A DNA stretch of 10,227 bases. Origin: an uncultured Bacteroidota bacterium (GTDB lineage Bacteria; Bacteroidota; Bacteroidia; Bacteroidales; CAIWKO01). The position numbers and the translations under genes were made by a program. The notes below the pieces were generated by a model, which worked only from the letters and a program-made list of their open reading frames with translations, did not search any database and had not been told where the DNA came from. This document shows, piece after piece, positions 4,927 to 10,227 of the stretch (its first letter is position 1; every line of letters begins with the position of its first letter). The DNA is taken from the NCBI GenBank assembly GCA_937934705.1, contig CALGYY010000138.1, forward strand, positions 1-10,227, given 5' to 3'.

Positions 4927-7900
4927 ATGAAAAATCACCTGAGATCAGTGCTGGCCTGTTCCGTAATACTGTTTGGTGTTACGGCTTTCAGCATGGCACA
5001 GAAAACGGCCGTCTACGACCAGCCGGATGCAGAATTCCGCGACGCACAGGAATTGTTCAATAAAGAAAAGTTCGGCGCGGCACAGCAAAAATATCTTAAT
5101 GTTATTGATATGACGAAGGACGGATTCAATGAGCTGACCGCCCAGTCGAGATATTATGCCGCCATGTGTGCCCTGGAACTGTTTAACTCCGATGCGGAAT
5201 ATCATGTAGTGAACTACGTCCGCAGCCATCCGGAACACATCAGGGTGAATGCGGTCTGGATGCACCTGGCCCGGTATCACTTCCGCTTCAAAAACTATGA
5301 TGAGGCTCTGGAGGCTTTCTCCAGGCTTGACGTTTACAAACTCAGCGAGGAAGAGAAGCATGAATACTACTTCAAATCAGGTTATGCACACCTGATGGGG
5401 GGCGATCTCACATCCGCCAAGGCCGCACTGTTTGAGGTAAAAGATAAAGAAAGCCGCTACGCTTCCGGTGCCACCTATTATTTTGCACATATATCATATA
5501 CTGAAAAGAATTATGAAACAGCCCTCAAATCCTTTCAGAAATTGCAGAAGGATGAAGTCTACGGCAGATTTACACCCTATTATATTACACAGATATATTA
5601 TATACAGGAAAAGTATGACGAACTTTTGAGGGTCGGACCGGCGCTTCTCGATTCTGCCATTTCAAAACGGGCCCCGGAAATCGCCCGCATGATAGGCTCT
5701 GCCTGTTTCAAAACCGGCAGGTGGGAAGAGGCCATCCACTATCTGCACCTCTATCTCGACAAAAGTGAAGGCAAAGCCGGACGTGATGATTATTACGAAC
5801 TGGCCTACGCCTATTATCAGCGCAAGGATTATGTTTCCGCTTCGAAATGGTTTCAGAAGGTCAATACCGATAAAGAGGACCAGTTGTCACAGTCAGCTTT
5901 GTATCACCAGGCCGATTGCCTGCTGAAGATGGGCGACAGGATCAATGCCCTGAATTATTTTAACATGACCTACCAGATGGGGATTGATCCTGTTCTCACG
6001 GAGAATGCCCTGCTGAATTATGCCAAGCTCGGCTACGAAAGCGGTTACAACCCATACAATGAAGCCGTAAGATCATTTCAGAAGTACATCACGGAATACC
6101 CGAATTCAGGACGGATTGATGAGGCTTATGAATACCTGAGTGAGCTTTATGTTTCCACCCGCAATTACAAGGATGCCATCCTTTCGCTCGAGAGCATCAA
6201 ACAGCGTGATCTGAAGCTGAACCGTGCCTACCAGAAGGTCTGCTATTTCCGTGGTGTGGAACTGTTCAACGATCAGAAGCTGGAAGAGGCCATGGCGCAT
6301 TTCGACAAGGCACTGAAGAATCAGGTTCTTCCGAATGTTACGGCCCAGGCTACCTTCTGGAAGGGTGAAGCCCTCTACAGGCAGTCGCAGTGGGACCAGG
6401 CTCTCCTGCATTATCAGACTTTCCTGGCACTTCCGGCGGCCCCGGGACAGGCAGAATATTATCCTGCGCATTACAATTGCGGTTACTGCTACTTCAAAAA
6501 GAAGGATTATGCACAGGCCCTGCTGGCCTTCCGTCAGTACCTCTCATCCGCGGCAACGGCTGACCGGAAGATGCTGACAGATGCCTACCTGCGCACGGCA
6601 GATTGCTACTTTATGGCCAAGGAATACCTGACGGCGATTGATCATTACGATAAGGCCATTGCCATGAAGACCACCGATAATGATTATGCCTTGTATCAGA
6701 AAGCCGTGGCTTATGGTCCGCTGGGACAGTTCGAGCAGAAGGCCAATGTTCTCACGGATCTCGTGACCCGCTACCCGAAGTCATCCTATTTTGATGATGC
6801 CCTCTTCGAGGCCGGACAAACCTGGCAGAACCTGGGGAATGAGCAGAAAGCGATCGCCTTCTACGATCGGCTCATTACAGAATGTAAAAGCAGTGTACTC
6901 GTGTCGCAGGCCATGCTCAGAAAAGGCCTGATCTTCTACAATTCCGGACAGGATCAGAAGGCTATGGACGTCCTGAAACAGGTGGTTGCGGATTACCGCG
7001 GAACTGCCGAATCCAAAGAAGCCCTGATCGCCCTGAGAAATGTGTATGTTGAAATGGACAAGGTCCAGGAGTTCTTCACCTATATCGGCAGTCTGGGTGA
7101 AAGCCTGGCCGATGATGTGCAGGACTCACTTACCTACATCGCTGTTGAGAACCGCTATATGAGCAATGATTGCAGAAGCTCGGTCCAGGGCTTCACCGAT
7201 TACCTCACGCGCTTTCCCGAAGGGCAGTTTGCCATCGACGCCAGTTTCTACCGGGCGGAATGTGAGTACCGCGACGGGAACACTGACAAGGCACTGAGCG
7301 GTTATCAGTATGTGATCGGCCGGCCCGCTTCAAAATACCTGGAGACTTCCCTTCTTAAGGCAGCAGAGATTCTGTTTGCACAGAATAATTATCATGAAGC
7401 ATTACCCTTGTACCAGCGGCTCGGAGACGTTGCCCAGTACAAGAACAACATCACACTGTCGCGCCAGGGCATCATGCGCTGTCAGTATAAGCTCGTACGC
7501 TACGCGGAAGCCATTGCCGCTGCTTCCGTCCTGCTGAAGACCGAAAAGCTGCCTGACGAGCTGGCGGTGGAAGCGCACATGATCACGGGCCGTTCAGCCC
7601 TGGCCATCGACAGCCTCCCGCTGGCAGTGGCGGAATTTACCACCGTAGAGCGCATGACCAAAAGTGAAGCTGCCGCTGAGGCCAAATGGAGCCTGGGCTA
7701 TATTGAGCATATCAACGGTGACTATGCCGGATCAGAAAAAACAGCGTTTGAACTGATCAATCAGGTTCCGTCATACGACTACTGGGTGGCCAAAGCCTTT
7801 ATACTGCTGGCCGACAATTATGTAAAAACGGGGAACAACCGTCAGGCAAAATTCACCCTTCAGAGTATCATCGACAATTACGAAGGTGCCGATCTGGTGA

Positions 7901-8034
7901 AGCTCGCGCAGGGCAAGCTGCAGATGATACTGGAAGCGGAAAAACAGGAGGAACTGCTCAAACAGCAACAACAGCAATCGTCGCCCGATGAGCAGTTTCC
8001 GCAGGATGAACAGATCAACCCCGGTAAATTTTAA
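4927..8034 (+). CDS. Large exported tetratricopeptide-repeat protein
   Basis: This 1035-residue protein has a signal peptide (MKNHLR, a hydrophobic run to about residue 22, probable cleavage at SMA-Q near residue 24). A cysteine at 11 lies too early for a lipobox. Most of the rest is helical TPR repeats, perhaps 20 or so, with clear units such as YYELAYAYYQRKDYVSASKWF, LRTADCYFMAKEYLTAIDHY and FILLADNYVKTGNNRQAKF. The final 30 or so residues form a charged, glutamine-rich tail with five Q in a row. It should fold into a long periplasmic superhelix that scaffolds other proteins. An in-frame ATG at 4906 would add seven residues; I chose 4927 because it gives a standard signal peptide. It is followed after 15 bp by a beta-barrel gene, implying a joint role. 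It resembles BamD/YbgF-like TPR proteins only in fold, so no specific function is assigned. Confidence 0.85.
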   Translation: MKNHLRSVLACSVILFGVTAFSMAQKTAVYDQPDAEFRDAQELFNKEKFGAAQQKYLNVIDMTKDGFNELTAQSRYYAAMCALELFNSDAEYHVVNYVRSHPEHIRVNAVWMHLARYHFRFKNYDEALEAFSRLDVYKLSEEEKHEYYFKSGYAHLMGGDLTSAKAALFEVKDKESRYASGATYYFAHISYTEKNYETALKSFQKLQKDEVYGRFTPYYITQIYYIQEKYDELLRVGPALLDSAISKRAPEIARMIGSACFKTGRWEEAIHYLHLYLDKSEGKAGRDDYYELAYAYYQRKDYVSASKWFQKVNTDKEDQLSQSALYHQADCLLKMGDRINALNYFNMTYQMGIDPVLTENALLNYAKLGYESGYNPYNEAVRSFQKYITEYPNSGRIDEAYEYLSELYVSTRNYKDAILSLESIKQRDLKLNRAYQKVCYFRGVELFNDQKLEEAMAHFDKALKNQVLPNVTAQATFWKGEALYRQSQWDQALLHYQTFLALPAAPGQAEYYPAHYNCGYCYFKKKDYAQALLAFRQYLSSAATADRKMLTDAYLRTADCYFMAKEYLTAIDHYDKAIAMKTTDNDYALYQKAVAYGPLGQFEQKANVLTDLVTRYPKSSYFDDALFEAGQTWQNLGNEQKAIAFYDRLITECKSSVLVSQAMLRKGLIFYNSGQDQKAMDVLKQVVADYRGTAESKEALIALRNVYVEMDKVQEFFTYIGSLGESLADDVQDSLTYIAVENRYMSNDCRSSVQGFTDYLTRFPEGQFAIDASFYRAECEYRDGNTDKALSGYQYVIGRPASKYLETSLLKAAEILFAQNNYHEALPLYQRLGDVAQYKNNITLSRQGIMRCQYKLVRYAEAIAAASVLLKTEKLPDELAVEAHMITGRSALAIDSLPLAVAEFTTVERMTKSEAAAEAKWSLGYIEHINGDYAGSEKTAFELINQVPSYDYWVAKAFILLADNYVKTGNNRQAKFTLQSIIDNYEGADLVKLAQGKLQMILEAEKQEELLKQQQQQSSPDEQFPQDEQINPGKF

Positions 8035-8035
8035 G

Positions 8036-8041
8036 AGGAGG
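8036..8041 (+). promoter_or_regulatory. Perfect Shine-Dalgarno sequence for the beta-barrel gene
   Basis: AGGAGG lies one base after the TPR gene's stop codon and 8 bases before the ATG at 8050. The other genes here lack such a site, and Bacteroidota generally make little use of Shine-Dalgarno pairing, so this site is exceptional in the window. Confidence 0.75.
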
Positions 8042-8049
8042 AACAATCA

Positions 8050-9720
8050 ATGAAAATCACAATCATTCCTTTGATGATCACCAGCCTCCTGACCGGAGCA
8101 GTATGTGTGAACGCTGTACAGGCCCAGCATAATGAGAGGGTCGACGTGATCGCCACCTACAAGCCTGTTGTTTCCGATGCCAATAAGATCGACCTGAGTC
8201 CGAAAATACTCGATACCGTGCGTGAGAAAATCCCCGTGGAATATAGTATTCTGAATCCGCTGGCACCCACGGTGTTCAATCCTGAGCCCATTAAACCGGC
8301 AAAGATCGGAGATGCCACGGTGACCAAATTGTACCGTTTTCTGCTGAAGGCAGGCTTCGGAAATTATACCACGCCCTACGGCGAGTTTTATTATCACAAC
8401 AAACATTCAAAAACCTTCAGCCTGGGCGTTCATCTGAAACACCTGAGTTCCTACGGAAAGCTCAAGGGCTATGCCTATCCCGGTTTCAGCGACAATCAAG
8501 CTGAAGTTTACGGGCGCCGCTTCTTCAGCAGGCATGTGCTGTCGGGAAAACTGGGATACGACCGCAATGTCGTCCACTATTACGGCTTCAAGCCTGAAGA
8601 TTATGCAGCCGCACCTTCCAGGGATGATATCAAACAGCGCTTTTCACTCATCACTGCAGGTGCTGAGCTCAACAGCCTGGTGAACCCCGACAGCCTGAAG
8701 CTGAACCACAGTGTGAAGATCGCTTATTATAATCTGCTCGATCGCTACGGCAGCAGCGAGAATAATATACTGCTGGGCGGTGATGTGAACAAGGAACTGC
8801 GCCTGATCAAAATCACGGAATCGCAGGTGATCGGCATGGCGGCAAAAGTGGATTACTATTTTTTCAAAGACAGTCTGAATCCTCACAATTCAGGCCTGAT
8901 CACGCTGAATCCCTACCTTCGGACAAAATTCAGGGCATTCACCTTTAATATCGGGCTTGACCTGAGCGTTGAAGCAGATACCGCGACTTATATCCACGCT
9001 TACCCCATAGCGGATGTTCAGTTCAATATCGTGAGGGATATTCTCATCCTCTACGGAGGCATCAAGGGCGGAATGAAGAGCAACAGTTTCCGCTCACTCA
9101 CGGCGGAGAACCCCTTTATGAGCGGCATGGCGCAGCGGCGTCCCACCAATGAGAAGATGGACATCTTTGCCGGCATCCGGAGCAACATCAGCAAGGAAGT
9201 CAGCGCACACGCCTGGGCTTCCTACAAATTTACCCGCGATCTGCCATTTTTCGTGATCGACACCACCAATGAATATGGCAACATCTACACAACGGTGTAT
9301 GATGATGTAAACATCTTCCAGATCAGGGGAGAAGTGGCCTGGCAGAAAGCCGACAAGATCTTCCTCAGGATAGGCGGGGATTTCTGGAATTATGATATGA
9401 AGAATGAGCTGAAAGCCTGGCAAAAACCCTATTTTGATGCATTCATCAACTTCAGGTATAACCTGGCCAATAAGATCATCATCACCGCCGATCTCTATGC
9501 GGGGTCTGACCGCTGGGGCAAGCGCTGGGACGCTGCCAGCGTGGTGCCTGAAAAGATGAAGGCCTATGTGGATGGGAACCTGGGCGTGGAGTACCGGTAT
9601 TCCAAAATACTGTCGGCATTCCTCAACGTGAACAATATCGGCGCTTCCCGCTATCAGAAGTGGCATCACTATCCTTCCTACGGGATCAACATCCTCGGCG
9701 GGCTGACCTATGCCTTCTGA
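8050..9720 (+). CDS. Outer-membrane beta-barrel protein, TonB-receptor-like, no clear plug
   Basis: This 556-residue protein has a signal peptide with probable cleavage at VQA-QH (after residue 25). A proline-rich segment follows (about 30-85: VIATYKPVVSDANKIDLSP, then NPLAPTVFNPEPIKPAK). After that come alternating, aromatic-rich strands such as LLKAGFGNYTTPYGEFYYHN and FSLGVHLKHLSS to the end. The last residues, NILGGLTYAF, have the terminal phenylalanine typical of the signal recognised by the BAM machinery. The style resembles the barrel half of TonB-dependent receptors, but the roughly 80 residues before the first strands are too short for a plug domain. It is placed in the outer membrane and is probably co-translated with the TPR protein. 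I recall similar TPR-plus-barrel pairs in other Bacteroidota but know of no assigned function. Transport, assembly or polysaccharide handling are all possible. Confidence 0.82.
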   Translation: MKITIIPLMITSLLTGAVCVNAVQAQHNERVDVIATYKPVVSDANKIDLSPKILDTVREKIPVEYSILNPLAPTVFNPEPIKPAKIGDATVTKLYRFLLKAGFGNYTTPYGEFYYHNKHSKTFSLGVHLKHLSSYGKLKGYAYPGFSDNQAEVYGRRFFSRHVLSGKLGYDRNVVHYYGFKPEDYAAAPSRDDIKQRFSLITAGAELNSLVNPDSLKLNHSVKIAYYNLLDRYGSSENNILLGGDVNKELRLIKITESQVIGMAAKVDYYFFKDSLNPHNSGLITLNPYLRTKFRAFTFNIGLDLSVEADTATYIHAYPIADVQFNIVRDILILYGGIKGGMKSNSFRSLTAENPFMSGMAQRRPTNEKMDIFAGIRSNISKEVSAHAWASYKFTRDLPFFVIDTTNEYGNIYTTVYDDVNIFQIRGEVAWQKADKIFLRIGGDFWNYDMKNELKAWQKPYFDAFINFRYNLANKIIITADLYAGSDRWGKRWDAASVVPEKMKAYVDGNLGVEYRYSKILSAFLNVNNIGASRYQKWHHYPSYGINILGGLTYAF

Positions 9721-9721
9721 T

Positions 9722-9765
9722 CCGGGAGGTGCGTGCTGCTTACCTTTATCCGGTATTTTTTCTTT
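9722..9765 (+). terminator. Probable intrinsic terminator after the beta-barrel gene
   Basis: CCGG (9722-9725) plus AGGT (9727-9730) can pair with ACCT (9742-9745) plus CCGG (9750-9753), with small internal loops. TATTTTTTCTTT follows directly. An alternative inverted repeat, TATCCGG (9747-9753) with CCGGATA (9772-9778), uses the same CCGG and encloses the T-run. It might instead be a regulatory site for the next promoter. Confidence 0.45.
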
Positions 9766-9783
9766 ATGATGCCGGATATTCGG

Positions 9784-9791
9784 TAAATTTG
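9784..9791 (+). promoter_or_regulatory. -7 box upstream of the DUF4342-like gene
   Basis: TAAATTTG matches TAnnTTTG and lies 15 bases before the ATG at 9807, giving a very short A-rich leader without a Shine-Dalgarno site. The -33 position holds only T-rich sequence (TTTTTTCTTT), not a clear TTTG. Confidence 0.6.
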
Positions 9792-9806
9792 TAAAAATAA
9801 AATACC

Positions 9807-10058
9807 ATGACAGCACAAAAAACAGAATTCAAGGTAAAAGGTGAAGACCTCATTAAGAAAATTAAAGAGCTCATTCACGAAGGAAACATCCGTCGCCTCA
9901 TCATTAAGGATGAAGCAGACCGGGTTTTCATGGAAATCCCTCTCACCGTCGGTATTGTCGGTACGGCACTGATCCCGGTATGGGCAGCGCTTGGCGCACT
10001 CGCAGCACTGGTGGCCAATTTCACCATTGAGGTGGTTAAGAAAGACGAAGAAAAATAG
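9807..10058 (+). CDS. DUF4342-like small membrane-associated protein
   Basis: This 83-residue protein has a basic amphipathic N-terminal half (EFKVKGEDLIKKIKELIHEGNIRRLIIKDE) and then a hydrophobic segment at about residues 50-73 (IPLTVGIVGTALIPVWAALGALAALVA), ending in a charged tail. This layout matches my recollection of DUF4342 proteins: a short helical domain followed by a glycine- and alanine-rich hydrophobic stretch. No biochemical role is known to me. The next gene begins 12 bp downstream on the same strand, so it is probably co-transcribed with the transketolase subunit. The A-rich start context has no Shine-Dalgarno site. Confidence 0.78.
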   Translation: MTAQKTEFKVKGEDLIKKIKELIHEGNIRRLIIKDEADRVFMEIPLTVGIVGTALIPVWAALGALAALVANFTIEVVKKDEEK

Positions 10059-10070
10059 CAGCTTGTCAGG

Positions 10071-10227
10071 ATGAACCCAGGCGGAAAGCACACTCCGGAA
10101 GAACTCAGGGCATTGGCCCTGGAGATCAGGCGTGATGTGATCCGCTCGCTGGCGGCTGCCGGGTCAGGACATACCGGAGGATCGCTCGGACTGGCTGATG
10201 TGATCAGTGTTTTGCTTTTTCAGGTCA
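10071..10227 (+). CDS. Transketolase N-terminal subunit (partial, cut by window end)
   Basis: Only the first 52 codons are present and the frame runs off the right edge. The visible protein, from MNPGGKHTPEELRALALEIRR, contains the thiamine-enzyme motif AGSGHTGGSLGLADVI (about residues 30-45), with H34 at the position of the conserved substrate/cofactor-contacting histidine. The short N-terminus and the GGSLG form suggest the split type of transketolase, where N- and C-terminal halves are separate genes, although this cannot be proven from the fragment. The product would act in the non-oxidative pentose phosphate pathway. No Shine-Dalgarno site lies at normal distance. 1-Deoxyxylulose-5-phosphate synthase is a less likely alternative. 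Confidence 0.85.
   Translation, partial: MNPGGKHTPEELRALALEIRRDVIRSLAAAGSGHTGGSLGLADVISVLLFQV

Noticed and set aside
4927..4960. Lipoprotein signal in the TPR protein (C11 in VLAC)
   Set aside because: The cysteine comes after only about four hydrophobic residues, and the -2 position is leucine. A normal signal peptidase I site near residue 24 fits better.
9094..9816. 240-residue minus-strand frame opposite the beta-barrel gene
   Set aside because: The plus-strand protein has a signal peptide and a barrel pattern. The antisense frame shows no recognisable domain and crosses the terminator and the next promoter.

Overview
The window looks like part of a chromosome from a member of the Bacteroidota, probably Bacteroidales-like. 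The reasons are four TAnnTTTG boxes (the -7 element of this phylum) just upstream of genes, mostly absent Shine-Dalgarno sequences, a very long exported TPR protein paired with an outer-membrane beta-barrel, and intergenic DNA built from short tandem repeats. No sequence search was possible, so family names rest on motif recognition.

Region 1 (1-629) has no credible gene. It is a mosaic of 7-, 8- and 9-bp tandem repeats and contains a 41-bp exact direct duplication. The last array stops 9 bases before a TAnnTTTG box.

Region 2 (656-4136) is a tight same-strand operon of four genes: UDP-glucuronate decarboxylase (uxs), dTDP-4-dehydrorhamnose reductase (rfbD), an archaemetzincin-type zinc protease with a lipoprotein signal, and a class I mannose-6-phosphate isomerase (manA). 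Three of the four make or interconvert activated sugars (UDP-xylose, dTDP-L-rhamnose, mannose-6-phosphate), which points to surface polysaccharide synthesis. The protease is the outlier.

Region 3 (4137-4926) is non-coding. It holds a heptamer array, the RNase P RNA gene (rnpB) with its promoter touching that array, and a 235-bp leader rich in inverted repeats.

Region 4 (4927-9720) is a two-gene unit: a 1035-residue exported TPR protein and a 556-residue outer-membrane beta-barrel protein. They are 15 bp apart, and the second has a perfect AGGAGG ribosome binding site. I infer that they form one envelope complex of unknown function.

Region 5 (9721-10227) has a likely terminator, a new promoter, a small DUF4342-like membrane-associated protein, and the first 52 codons of a split transketolase N-terminal subunit that runs off the window.

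The best candidates for undescribed biology are the exported archaemetzincin in a sugar operon, the TPR/beta-barrel pair, and the repeat arrays that run up to promoters.
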